NCBI GenBank assembly: GCA_963764195.1
Contig: CAVXRG010000002.1
Coordinates: forward strand, 186,001 to 250,000
Length of the DNA stretch: 64,000 bases
Direction: 5' to 3'
Source of the DNA: JBDSSS01 sp963764195
GTDB taxonomy: Bacteria; Actinomycetota; Actinomycetes; Actinomycetales; Dermatophilaceae
The translations under genes and the position numbers were made by a program. This document shows positions 1 through 8,404 of this stretch, one piece after another (within the stretch, counting starts at the first letter, position 1; each line of letters opens with the position of its first letter). The notes under the pieces are model-generated. The model was not told where the DNA came from and searched no databases. It saw only the letters and a list, made by a program, of their open reading frames with translations.

Positions 1-1
1 G

Positions 2-175
2 GCCTGGGCCACCCAGATGACCCTCCTCTCCTCATCGGTGCTCGCCCGGGTCGAGGAGGAGATCGGCGCCGGCTCGGTCGACCGGCTCACCGTGCTCGGC
101 CCGAGCGCGCCCTCGTGGAACCGGGGCCCGCGCCGTTCGCCGGACTCACGGGGGCCGCGCGACACCTACGGCTGA
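2..175 (+). CDS. DUF721/DciA-family protein, C-terminal fragment
   Basis: Only the last 57 codons are present; the gene runs off the left edge. The reading frame starts A-W-A-T-Q-M-T-L-L and ends at TGA 173-175, with a basic, Pro/Arg/Ser-rich tail. The motif WATQMTLL followed by a short helix is the conserved end of the DUF721 domain, the family to which the DciA replicative-helicase operator belongs. In actinobacteria this gene normally sits between recF and gyrB, which fits the position here, and suggests dnaA, dnaN and recF lie immediately upstream. Assignment rests on this short tail plus synteny. Confidence 0.72.
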   Translation, partial: AWATQMTLLSSSVLARVEEEIGAGSVDRLTVLGPSAPSWNRGPRRSPDSRGPRDTYG

Positions 176-250
176 GGGGGCGTGATCCCGCCGGAAAGTC
201 ACAGCCGCCGTCGGGGTGCCGGTGTCGGTGCGCCGTCGCAGACTGGAGGC

Positions 251-1738
251 ATGACCATGACACCGCGCTGCAGCATCGTCCCGCCGTACATGCTCGAGGC
301 CCTCGTGCGGAGCGCCGGGCCGCACATCGCCAACCACGCCCGCGAGGCGCTGGTCGACGGCCGGGAGCTGCGCCGGGCCCGTCGGGCGCGGACCCTCGCG
401 ACGGCGCCGGGGCCGGAGGGCGCGAGCTCCACCCCCGACGACGGGACCGGCCCCAACCGGACCATCTCCGACGCAGCCGGCAGCCAGACCACCCCGGGCG
501 CCACCGTGCGCACCGAGGGTGCCTCGGCGACCGGCGACGCCGCCGCCGACGAGGCCTACGACGGCCTCGGCGCCACGTGGGAGCTGTGGTCGACGGCCTA
601 CGGCCGGGACTCCCTCGACGACAAGGGTCTCCCGCTGCTCGCGACCGTCCACTACGGCCGTGACTACGACAACGCCTTCTGGGACGGCACCCAGATGGTC
701 TTCGGCGACGGCGATGGCACGATCTTCGAGCGGTTCACCCGGAGCGTTGACGTGATCGGCCACGAGCTGGCCCACGGGGTCACCGAGCACACGGCAGGGC
801 TGCTCTACCAGGGCCAGTCCGGGGCGCTCAACGAGTCGATCTCCGACGTCTTCGGGGTGCTCGTCAAGCAGCGCCAGCTCGGCCAGACCGCGCAGGCGGC
901 CGACTGGCTCGTCGGCGCCGAGCTGCTCAACCCGAGCGTGCGCGGCCGGGCGCTGCGCGACATGCAGCACCCCGGCACCGCCTACGACGACCCCCGCTTG
1001 GGCAAGGACCCCCAGCCGGCCCACATGGACGGCTACGTCCAGACCCGCGACGACAACGGCGGGGTCCACATCAACTCCGGCATCCCCAACCGTGCCTTCG
1101 TGCTCGCCGCCCTCGCCATCGGCGGCAAGGCGTGGGAGGGACCGGGCGCGATCTGGAACGCCGTCCTCACCGGTGACGGCATCAGGGCCGACTGCGACTT
1201 CGCCACCTTCGCCGGCCTCACCGTCACGGCGGCGGGCCGGGCCCACGGTGACGGGTCCGCCGAACAGGTCGCCGTCCGGTCGGCGTGGGAGCAGGTCGGC
1301 GTGCTCGAGGCGGCCCCGACAGGCGGGCCCGACGCGACCGGCACGCAGGCGCCCGGTTTGCAGACTCACGGTTCGCAGACTCCGGGTGGCGAGGCGCACG
1401 GAGATGTCCCCGATGTCGGCACCCAGCTGCTGCTGCGGCGAACCGGCGGCTTCGCGGGGCAGGTCCGGGAGCGTCAGCTGGCCCTCGACGAGCTGCCCGA
1501 CCGGGACGCGAGCGACTGGCGCAGCCTGCTCGCCGCCCCGACCCTCCAGCGGATCGCGGACACGACGGAGAGCGCCCGCGCCGACGGGTTCTGCTACTCG
1601 GTCCGGTGCCAGGCGCTCGACCTCGACGTGACGCTCGCCGAGCCGCACCTGCCCGAGGCCATCCACTCCCTCTTCGAGCGCACCCTTGCGCCGGGTTCGC
1701 GAGAGGCCGCTCCGGGGCCTCTGGACGCAGGGTCGTGA
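251..1738 (+). CDS. M4-family metallopeptidase (protealysin type) with fused C-terminal emfourin-like domain
   Basis: Predicted zinc endopeptidase of 495 aa. ATG 251 is preceded by a GGAGG ribosome site at 244-248. The N-terminus CSIVPPYMLEAL resembles the short protealysin-type propeptide, with no evident classical signal peptide. HELAH at residues 171-175 gives the HExxH zinc motif and catalytic Glu; the third ligand is Glu195 in NESISD, 20 residues after the second His as in thermolysin. The GGVHINSGIPNRAF segment supplies the active-site His. After a Gly/Thr/Gln-rich linker, residues from about 387 to the end (R-R-T-G-G-F-A-G..., then a conserved helix/strand region) resemble emfourin, the protein inhibitor of protealysin-like M4 enzymes; that is a family-memory call. 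The gene interrupts the usual DUF721-gyrB adjacency. Confidence 0.85.
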   Translation: MTMTPRCSIVPPYMLEALVRSAGPHIANHAREALVDGRELRRARRARTLATAPGPEGASSTPDDGTGPNRTISDAAGSQTTPGATVRTEGASATGDAAADEAYDGLGATWELWSTAYGRDSLDDKGLPLLATVHYGRDYDNAFWDGTQMVFGDGDGTIFERFTRSVDVIGHELAHGVTEHTAGLLYQGQSGALNESISDVFGVLVKQRQLGQTAQAADWLVGAELLNPSVRGRALRDMQHPGTAYDDPRLGKDPQPAHMDGYVQTRDDNGGVHINSGIPNRAFVLAALAIGGKAWEGPGAIWNAVLTGDGIRADCDFATFAGLTVTAAGRAHGDGSAEQVAVRSAWEQVGVLEAAPTGGPDATGTQAPGLQTHGSQTPGGEAHGDVPDVGTQLLLRRTGGFAGQVRERQLALDELPDRDASDWRSLLAAPTLQRIADTTESARADGFCYSVRCQALDLDVTLAEPHLPEAIHSLFERTLAPGSREAAPGPLDAGS

Positions 1739-1799
1739 TCCTCCCCTCGGAATCAGGGGTGTTCGGGCCGGAAAATGGCCGTCTCAGGCCGTCTGGAGG

Positions 1800-1828
1800 G
1801 GCTTTCCGGCTGCCGGGACCGATAGAAT
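1800..1828 (+). promoter_or_regulatory. Candidate gyrB promoter
   Basis: The sequence GATAGAATGAG contains TAGAAT at 1823-1828, a good -10 box (TAnnnT). The -35 side (GCTTTC, 1801-1806, 16 bp upstream) is poor. It lies 160 bp before the proposed gyrB start, leaving a long leader. Placement only from motif and context. Confidence 0.4.
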
Positions 1829-1989
1829 GAGATGAACTCGGTCCGTCCTCGGCGCCTTCGGGAATCCCGCCTCGGTCGGACCGTCCCGGTGTCGTCGCGC
1901 GTGCGCGCGTGGCGACCGCCTCGTTGCTGACCGGAGCGGCCCCCGCGGGCTGCCTCGACACAACGAGCCTGCTCGAACTGAGGAGACAC

Positions 1990-4218
1990 GTGGCCCAGCC
2001 CGATGAGACGCCAGACCCGCGGATGACCGACACCCCGGGCACCCCGGGCACCCCGGGCACCCCGGACCTGCCGGACCCTGACGCGGCGGTTGCCGCGGAC
2101 GTGGACGAGGTGCTGGCGGACGCGCCTGCCGAGGTGCCCGCAGAGGTGGTCGCCGAGTTCGTCGAGCGGCGCCCGAACGGCGTCGACTACGACGCGAGCG
2201 CGATCACCGTCCTCGAGGGCCTCGAGGCCGTGCGCAAGCGTCCCGGCATGTACATCGGCTCGACCGGTCCGCGCGGCCTGCACCACCTCGTCTGGGAGAT
2301 CGTCGACAACGCGGTCGACGAGTCGCTCGCCGGCTACGCCGACACCATCGACATCACGCTCCTTGCCGATGGCGGGGTGCGGGTCAAGGACAACGGCCGC
2401 GGCATCCCCACCGACATCCACCCGACGGAGAAGATCAGCGCCGTGGAGCTCGTCTTCACCCAGCTGCACGCCGGCGGCAAGTTCGGCGGTGGCGGCTACA
2501 AGGTGTCCGGCGGTCTGCACGGCGTCGGTAGCTCGGTCGTGAACGCCCTGTCCACCCGCCTCGACGTCTGCGTCCGCCAGAAGGGGCACGCCTTCCGGAT
2601 GAGCTTCGAGCACGGCGTGCCGACCGGGCCGCTGACCCAGATGGAGGAGACCGACGCCTCGGGCTCGACCATCACCTTCTGGGCCAACGACGAGATCTTC
2701 GAGACGGTCGAGTACGACTTCGAGACGATCCGGGCCCGGTTCCAGCAGATGGCCTTCCTCAACAAGGGCCTGACGATCAACCTCATCGACGAGCGCGTCG
2801 AGCAGGTCGAGGCCGGCGGCGACATCGACCTCGACTCCATCGGCTCCGACCTCACCGAGGTCGACGAGGGCGACGACGAGGCCGTCGAGGGCACGGAGAA
2901 GAAGAGGGTGACCGCCAAGAAGGTCTCCTACCGCTACGACGGTGGGCTCGTCGACTACGTCAACCACCTCAACAGCAGCAAGCGCAGCGACCCGGTGCAC
3001 GCGGACGTCATCTCGATCGAGGTCGAGGACGAGGAGCGCTCCCTCAGCCTCGAGCTCGCGATGCAGTGGACCAACGCCTACAGCGAGTCGGTTCACACCT
3101 ACGCCAACACGATCAACACCCACGAGGGCGGCACCCACGAGGAGGGCTTCCGCGCGGCGATGACCAAGCTCATCAACGACTTCGCCCGCAAGCAGAACCT
3201 GCTCAAGGACAAGGACGACAACCTCACCGGTGACGACGTCCGCGAGGGCCTCACCGCCGTCATCTCGGTCAAGCTCGGCGACCCGCAGTTCGAGGGCCAG
3301 ACCAAGACCAAGCTCGGCAACTCCGAGGTCAAGGGCTTCGTCCAGCGGGCCATGACCGACGAGTTCGGCCACTGGCTCGGGGCGCACCCGAGCGAGGGCA
3401 AGGACATCGTCCGCAAGTCGATCCAGGCGGCCGCCGCACGGATGGCAGCCCGGAAGGCACGCGAGGCGACCCGCCGCAAGGGCCTGCTCGAGTCCGGCGG
3501 CCTGCCCGGCAAGCTCAAGGACTGCCAGAGCAAGGACCCGTCGATCTCCGAGGTCTTCATCGTCGAGGGTGACTCGGCCGGCGGCTCGGCGACCCAGGCC
3601 CGCGACCCCTACACGCAGGCGATCCTGCCGATCCGCGGCAAGATCCTCAACGTCGAGAAGGCGCGGATCGACAAGATCCTCGCCAACAACGAGGTCCAGG
3701 CGCTCATCTCCGCCTTCGGCACGGGCATCGGCGAGGACTTCGACATCACCCGGGCGCGCTATCACAAGATCGTGCTGATGGCCGATGCCGACGTGGACGG
3801 CATGCACATCCGCACCCTGCTGCTGACGCTGCTCTTCCGCTTCATGCGTCCGCTCATCGAGGCCGGCTACGTCTACCTCGCGCAGCCGCCGCTCTACCGG
3901 CTGCGGTGGAGCAACGCCCTTCACCAGTTCGCCTACTCCGACCGCGAGCGCGAGGCCCTCGAGAAGGACGGCAAGGGTCGGGGCTGGCGCCTGCCGAAGG
4001 ACAACCCGGTCCAGCGCTACAAGGGCCTCGGCGAGATGAACTACGAGGAGCTCGGCGTGACGACGATGGACGTCAACACCCGCACCCTGCTCCAGGTGAC
4101 CCTCGACGACGCCGCGAAGTCCGACGAGGTCTTCGCCGTGCTCATGGGGGAGGACGTCGAGTCCCGGCGCAGCTTCATCCAGAAGAACGCGCGGGACGTG
4201 CGCTTCCTCGACATCTGA
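1990..4218 (+). CDS. gyrB: DNA gyrase subunit B
   Basis: ATPase subunit of DNA gyrase, which with GyrA introduces negative supercoils. The 742-aa product shows the GHKL ATPase features in order: E-x-V-D-N (EIVDNAVDE), DNGRGIP, the G-rich lid GGKFGGGGYKVSGGLHGVG, then the TOPRIM region with EGDSAGGSA, PIRGKILNVEKAR and the DADVDGMH metal-binding motif, and the end motif RRSFIQKNARDVRFLDI. GTG 1990 is chosen because AGGAG (1981-1985) sits just ahead; ATG 2023 is an alternative start in a Pro/Gly/Thr tandem-repeat leader (TPG x4). gyrA follows after 142 bp that hold a large palindrome. Confidence 0.98.
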   Translation: MAQPDETPDPRMTDTPGTPGTPGTPDLPDPDAAVAADVDEVLADAPAEVPAEVVAEFVERRPNGVDYDASAITVLEGLEAVRKRPGMYIGSTGPRGLHHLVWEIVDNAVDESLAGYADTIDITLLADGGVRVKDNGRGIPTDIHPTEKISAVELVFTQLHAGGKFGGGGYKVSGGLHGVGSSVVNALSTRLDVCVRQKGHAFRMSFEHGVPTGPLTQMEETDASGSTITFWANDEIFETVEYDFETIRARFQQMAFLNKGLTINLIDERVEQVEAGGDIDLDSIGSDLTEVDEGDDEAVEGTEKKRVTAKKVSYRYDGGLVDYVNHLNSSKRSDPVHADVISIEVEDEERSLSLELAMQWTNAYSESVHTYANTINTHEGGTHEEGFRAAMTKLINDFARKQNLLKDKDDNLTGDDVREGLTAVISVKLGDPQFEGQTKTKLGNSEVKGFVQRAMTDEFGHWLGAHPSEGKDIVRKSIQAAAARMAARKAREATRRKGLLESGGLPGKLKDCQSKDPSISEVFIVEGDSAGGSATQARDPYTQAILPIRGKILNVEKARIDKILANNEVQALISAFGTGIGEDFDITRARYHKIVLMADADVDGMHIRTLLLTLLFRFMRPLIEAGYVYLAQPPLYRLRWSNALHQFAYSDREREALEKDGKGRGWRLPKDNPVQRYKGLGEMNYEELGVTTMDVNTRTLLQVTLDDAAKSDEVFAVLMGEDVESRRSFIQKNARDVRFLDI

Positions 4219-4220
4219 GC

Positions 4221-4294
4221 GTCGAGTGCGCACTTTCGCGCGCCGTCCCAGCGCAGGCAACCGCGCGCGGACCGCGCGAAAGTGCGCACTCGAC
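4221..4294. repeat. Perfect 22-bp inverted repeat between gyrB and gyrA
   Basis: Arms 4221-4242 and 4273-4294 are perfect reverse complements (left arm begins GTCGAGTGCGCACTTTC), separated by 30 nt. The outer 17 bp recur, with one C/G change, in the palindrome at 48756-48799, so this belongs to a dispersed family. It could form a strong RNA hairpin separating gyrB and gyrA transcripts, but there is no T-run. Confidence 0.85.
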
Positions 4295-4360
4295 TGAGCG
4301 GCATACCTCGCCGCCGACTGACACTGACTGAAAACCTGACTGCGAACCAAAGGACCTGAC

Positions 4361-7063
4361 GTGAGTGACGACCTTCCTCCGATCGACGGCGACGACGAGA
4401 CGCCCGACGAGACCGCCGAGGGCGTGGACCAGGGCACGGCGCCCATCGTTCGCGACGGCGACGAGAGCGACCGGGTCGAGGCCGTCGACCTCAACAACGA
4501 GATGCAGCGCTCCTACATCGAGTACGCGATGTCGGTCATCGTCAGCCGCGCGCTGCCCGATGTGCGCGACGGCCTGAAGCCGGTGCACCGCCGCATCGTC
4601 TACGCGATGTTCGACGGTGGCTACCGCCCCGACCGCGGCTACAACAAGTGCGCGCGCGTCGTCGGTGACGTCATGGGGCACTACCACCCGCACGGCGACT
4701 CGGCGATCTACGACGCCCTCGTCCGCCTCGTGCAGGACTGGTCGCTGCGCTACCCGCTCGTCGACGGGCAGGGCAACTTCGGCTCGCGCGGCAACGACGG
4801 CGCGGCCGCCCCGCGATACACCGAGTGCCGGATGGCCTCGATCGCGATGGAGATGGTGCGCGACATCGACCAGGACACGGTCGACTTCGTCCCCAACTAC
4901 GACGGCAAGACGATGCAGCCGTCGGTGCTGCCGAGCCGCTTCCCCAACCTGCTCGTCAACGGCTCGGCCGGCATCGCCGTCGGGATGGCCACCCAGATCC
5001 CGCCGCACAACCTGCGCGAGGTCGCCGCCGGCGCCGAGTGGTACCTGCGCAACCCGGACGTCGGCCGCGAGGAGCTGCTCGAGGCCCTGCTCGGCATCAT
5101 CAAGGGCCCCGACTTCCCCACCGGCGCGCTCATCATGGGCCACCGCGGCATCGAGGACGCCTACCGGACCGGCCGCGGCTCGATCATCATGCGGGCGATC
5201 GTCAACGTCGAGGAGATCCAGGGGCGGCAGTGCCTCGTCGTCACCGAGCTGCCCTACCAGGTCAACCCCGACATGCTCGCGGTCAAGATCGCCGACCTCG
5301 TCAAGGACGGCAAGATCTCCGGCATCGCCGACATCAACGACGAGACCTCGGGCCGCACCGGTCAGCGCCTCGTCATCAAGCTCAAGCGTGACGCCGTCGC
5401 CAAGGTCGTGCTCAACAACCTCTACAAGCACACCCAGCTGCAGACGACGTTCGGGGCGAACATGCTCGCCCTCGTCGACGAAGTGCCCCGCACGCTGCCC
5501 CTCGACGGCTTCATCCGGCACTGGGTCGACCACCAGATCGAGGTCATCGTCCGGCGCACGAGGTTCCGGCTGCGCAAGGCCGAGGCCGACATCCACGTCT
5601 TGCGTGGCTACCTCAAGGCTCTCGACATGCTCGACGAGGTCATCGCCCTGATCCGCGCCTCCCGCACGGTCGAGGTGGCCCGCGAGGGCCTGATGGGCCT
5701 GCTCGACATCGACGAGACCCAGGCGCAGGCCATCCTCAACATGCAGCTGCGCCGGCTCGCCGCCCTCGAGCGGGAGAAGATCCAGGAGCAGCACGACGAG
5801 CTCCAGACGATGATCGACGAGTACCACGCGATCCTCGACTCGCCCCAGCGCCAGCGCGACATCGTCTCCGAGGAGCTCGCCGAGATCGTCGAGAAGTACG
5901 GCGACGACCGGCGCACCGAGATCTTCCCCTTCGACGGTGACATGTCGATGGAGGACCTCATCCCCGAGGAGGACGTCGTCGTCACGATCACCCGCGGTGG
6001 CTACGCCAAGCGGACCCGGGTCGATGCCTACCGCACCCAGCACCGCGGCGGCTCCGGCGTGCGCGGGGCGAGCCTGCGCGGGGAGGACGTGGTCGGGCAC
6101 TTCTTCACGACGACCTCCCACCACTGGCTGCTCTTCTTCACCAACCTCGGCCGGGTCTACCGGGCCAAGGCGTACGAGCTGCCCGAAGGGAGCCGCGACA
6201 GCAAGGGCCAGCACGTCGCCAACCTGATGGCCTTCCAGCCCGGGGAGCAGATCGCCCAGGTGCTCGCGATCCGCGACTACACCTCGGCCGACTACCTCGT
6301 GCTCGCGACCCGTGACGGGCTCGTCAAGAAGACCCGCCTCACCGACTACGACTCGAACCGCTCCGGCGGGCTCATCGCGGTCAACCTCCGCGAGGGAGAC
6401 GAGCTCGTCGGCGCCGGCCGCGCGAGCAACCGCGACGACCTGCTCCTCGTCTCGCGCAAGGGCCAGTCGGTCCGCTTCACCGCCACCGACGAGGCGCTGC
6501 GCCCGATGGGCCGCTCGACGTCAGGCGTGACGGGCATGAAGTTCCGGCCCGGCGACCAGCTGCTGTCGATGTCGGTCGTGCAGGAGGGTGAGAGCCCCGA
6601 CGTGTTCGTCGTCTTCGAGAACGGCCTGGCCAAGCGGACCCCCGTCTCGGAGTACCGCGTCCAGGGCCGCGGCGGCCTCGGCATCCAGGTGGCCAAGCAG
6701 TCGGAGAAGGGTGGCGACCTCGTCGGCGCCCTCACCGTCGTCGAGACCGACGAGGTCATGGTCGTCATGGAGAAGGGCAACATCGTGCGCTCCCGCGTCG
6801 ACCAGGTGCGCCACACCGGCCGCTCGACGCAGGGCGTCATCTTCGCGACGCCGAAGAAGGGCGACTCCATCGTCGCGGTGGCCCGCAACCCCGAGTCCGA
6901 GATCGAGGCCGTCGTGCTCGGGGACGGCGCCGACGGTGGCGCTGAGGGTGGGGCGGCACCGAGTGCGCCCGCTACGGTTCCCGGAGACGATGGCGTACCG
7001 TCTGACGAGACCTCGGATGATGACGCAGGGACGCCCGAGGTCGACAACGGAGGTGACGAGTGA
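4361..7063 (+). CDS. gyrA: DNA gyrase subunit A
   Basis: DNA-cleaving subunit of gyrase, 900 aa. GTG 4361 has AAAGGA at 4348-4353. After an acidic leader come the breakage-reunion domain (SYIEYAMSVIVSRALPDVRDG; the quinolone-determining HPHGDSAIYDALVR; catalytic Tyr in AAPRYTE) and the C-terminal beta-pinwheel, including QHRGGSGVRG, a variant of the GyrA box needed for DNA wrapping. The last ~45 residues are an acidic Gly/Asp/Pro tail, a common actinobacterial extension. The GTG of the next gene overlaps its stop (GTGA), so the two are translationally coupled. Confidence 0.98.
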   Translation: MSDDLPPIDGDDETPDETAEGVDQGTAPIVRDGDESDRVEAVDLNNEMQRSYIEYAMSVIVSRALPDVRDGLKPVHRRIVYAMFDGGYRPDRGYNKCARVVGDVMGHYHPHGDSAIYDALVRLVQDWSLRYPLVDGQGNFGSRGNDGAAAPRYTECRMASIAMEMVRDIDQDTVDFVPNYDGKTMQPSVLPSRFPNLLVNGSAGIAVGMATQIPPHNLREVAAGAEWYLRNPDVGREELLEALLGIIKGPDFPTGALIMGHRGIEDAYRTGRGSIIMRAIVNVEEIQGRQCLVVTELPYQVNPDMLAVKIADLVKDGKISGIADINDETSGRTGQRLVIKLKRDAVAKVVLNNLYKHTQLQTTFGANMLALVDEVPRTLPLDGFIRHWVDHQIEVIVRRTRFRLRKAEADIHVLRGYLKALDMLDEVIALIRASRTVEVAREGLMGLLDIDETQAQAILNMQLRRLAALEREKIQEQHDELQTMIDEYHAILDSPQRQRDIVSEELAEIVEKYGDDRRTEIFPFDGDMSMEDLIPEEDVVVTITRGGYAKRTRVDAYRTQHRGGSGVRGASLRGEDVVGHFFTTTSHHWLLFFTNLGRVYRAKAYELPEGSRDSKGQHVANLMAFQPGEQIAQVLAIRDYTSADYLVLATRDGLVKKTRLTDYDSNRSGGLIAVNLREGDELVGAGRASNRDDLLLVSRKGQSVRFTATDEALRPMGRSTSGVTGMKFRPGDQLLSMSVVQEGESPDVFVVFENGLAKRTPVSEYRVQGRGGLGIQVAKQSEKGGDLVGALTVVETDEVMVVMEKGNIVRSRVDQVRHTGRSTQGVIFATPKKGDSIVAVARNPESEIEAVVLGDGADGGAEGGAAPSAPATVPGDDGVPSDETSDDDAGTPEVDNGGDE

Positions 7064-7728
7064 GCCCGACTGACGCAGATGGATCGGCCCGCCTGCCCAC
7101 GATGGGGAAGAACCCCTCGAGCAGCGACGGTGACCCGACCCCGCCCTACGCCGGCGCCACGGCCTCGTCGGCCCCGTCCGGCTCCACCGAGACCGGCGGC
7201 ACGAACCTGTCGCGCGGCGCGGTGACCAACCGGCCCGCGACGCGACCCGTGAGCCAGACCGCGCCGAAGGCGGCTGAGGCCGGTGCTGCGGCGGGCTCGA
7301 CCCGTACGGCTGCGCGTCCCCCGGCCAAGAAGGCTGCGACCGCCCCCCGTCGTCGGACGAAGGGCCCGCGCCGGGTCCGGCTCGCCGTCGCCCGGGTCGA
7401 CCCGTGGTCGGTCATGAAGATGAGCTTCCTGCTGTCGGTGGCGCTCGGCGTCGCCGGTGTCGTCCTCACCGCGGTGCTGTGGATGATCCTGTCGACGATG
7501 AACGTCTTCACCGACATCGAGGGCGTCCTCCAGTCGCTGCAGACCTCGCAGGCCGACCCCTTCTCGATCAAGGACTACGTGGGTTTCGGCCGGATCACCT
7601 CGCTCTCGATCGTCATCGGGGTCATCGACGTCATCCTGCTCACCGCGATCGCCACCGTGATGGCCTTCCTCTACAACATCTGCTCGGCCCTCGTGGGTGG
7701 CGTGCAGCTCACCCTCACCGACGACTGA
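7060..7728 (+). CDS. DUF3566 membrane protein
   Basis: 222 aa; GTG overlaps the gyrA stop. The first ~110 residues are low-complexity Ser/Thr/Pro/Ala/Lys and presumably disordered and cytoplasmic. The C-terminal part is the DUF3566 domain: a basic stretch (RRTKGPRRVRLAVARVDPWSVMK), a first membrane segment around MSFLLSVALGVAGVVLTAVLW, a short extracytoplasmic loop, and a second membrane segment near SLSIVIGVIDVILLTAIATVMAFLYN. The gyrA-DUF3566-tRNA-Ile order is a conserved actinobacterial arrangement. Molecular function is not established. Confidence 0.9.
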   Translation: MSPTDADGSARLPTMGKNPSSSDGDPTPPYAGATASSAPSGSTETGGTNLSRGAVTNRPATRPVSQTAPKAAEAGAAAGSTRTAARPPAKKAATAPRRRTKGPRRVRLAVARVDPWSVMKMSFLLSVALGVAGVVLTAVLWMILSTMNVFTDIEGVLQSLQTSQADPFSIKDYVGFGRITSLSIVIGVIDVILLTAIATVMAFLYNICSALVGGVQLTLTDD

Positions 7729-7819
7729 GCCGGCCTGGACTTCCCCAGCACGGACGGATGCCGCTGGGCCGGGTTGCCGGCCCGGCGGCATACCTCTGCC
7801 CGGGGTCGGCCCCGGTGCC

Positions 7820-7893
7820 GATCAAGCGGCGGATCAGTCTGCATCCGGTGCTGCCCTGACGACACCGGACGCCGACTGATCCGCAGACAGATC
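7820..7893. repeat. Palindromic intergenic repeat, copy A (56-bp core 7829-7884)
   Basis: Left arm 7829-7850 (starts GCGGATCAGTCTGC) pairs with 7863-7884 at 20 of 22 positions around the 12-nt loop CTGCCCTGACGA. Extra GATC-ended half units flank the core on both sides. Two further copies with an identical core length lie at 44305-44360 and 61776-61831. It sits between the DUF3566 gene and tRNA-Ile. Confidence 0.85.
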
Positions 7894-7933
7894 GCGGCCC
7901 GGGGGCGGCTGCGGGGCCGGGGCGCTCGCCGTT

Positions 7934-7963
7934 TTGTGCGTGGCCGGATCGATCGGGTAACGT
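7934..7963 (+). promoter_or_regulatory. Candidate tRNA-Ile promoter
   Basis: TTGTGC (7934-7939) and TAACGT (7958-7963) are separated by 18 bp and precede the tRNA by about 58 bp. This is a reasonable housekeeping-sigma promoter for a stable-RNA gene, assigned by motif only. Confidence 0.5.
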
Positions 7964-8021
7964 GTGCCCTCGCGTCGGGTATTCGTGCCGCTTGGCCCGG
8001 CCGACGCGAGCTGGTGATGAC

Positions 8022-8095
8022 GGGCCTATAGCTCAGACGGTTAGAGCGCTTCCCTGATAAGGAAGAGGTCGGAGGTTCAAGTCCTCCTAGGCCCA
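8022..8095 (+). tRNA. tRNA-Ile (GAT anticodon)
   Basis: 74 nt. The acceptor stem GGGCCTA pairs with TAGGCCC (8088-8094). Anticodon stem/loop CTTCC-CTGATAA-GGAAG gives anticodon GAT, and the T arm contains GGTTCAAGTCC. The 3' CCA is encoded at 8096-8098. Conserved position after gyrA and the DUF3566 gene. Confidence 0.97.
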
Positions 8096-8127
8096 CCATC
8101 ACCCCCGGGATCGAAGGGATCTGCCGA

Positions 8128-8280
8128 ATGCTGAAGCGTCTCGTCCTCATCGGTGGGTCCATCGCGGCCATCGTGTTCGTCCGCTCCAAGGCCAAGCAGC
8201 AGCAGGCCGAGCAGGAGCTGTGGTCCCAGGCCACCGACGACGTGCAGGGCCCGCCGCCCGAGGCCGCACCGCAGTCCTGA
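8128..8280 (+). CDS. DLW-39-family small protein
   Basis: 50 aa, starting MLKRLVLIGGSIAAIVFV: a basic start, one short hydrophobic segment, then a Lys/Gln-rich stretch and QELWSQATDD. This matches the small actinobacterial DLW-39 family, named after a D-L-W motif (E-L-W here), which is characteristically encoded between tRNA-Ile and tRNA-Ala downstream of gyrA. GAAGGG upstream could serve as the ribosome site. Function unknown; probably a small membrane-associated protein. Confidence 0.85.
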   Translation: MLKRLVLIGGSIAAIVFVRSKAKQQQAEQELWSQATDDVQGPPPEAAPQS

Positions 8281-8289
8281 TCCCCACCA

Positions 8290-8362
8290 GGGGCCATGGC
8301 GCAATTGGTAGCGCACCTGCTTTGCAAGCAGGGGGTTAGGGGTTCGAGTCCCCTTGGCTCCA
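8290..8362 (+). tRNA. tRNA-Ala (TGC anticodon)
   Basis: 73 nt. The acceptor stem GGGGCCA pairs with TGGCTCC (8355-8361, one G-T pair). Anticodon arm CCTGC-TTTGCAA-GCAGG gives anticodon TGC; T arm GGTTCGAGTCC. Encoded CCA at 8363-8365. The helicase gene beyond it ends only 39 bp away. Confidence 0.97.
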
Positions 8363-8404
8363 CCACACTTCAGGGCCCCTTTTGGCCCGCCCGTTGCGCC
8401 GCCC

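Noticed and set aside
1753..6214. Long minus-strand reading frames opposite gyrB/gyrA
   Set aside because: Shadow frames of high-GC genes: Val/Asp/Leu-rich composition, no ribosome site, no recognisable domain; the gyrase genes account for the sequence.
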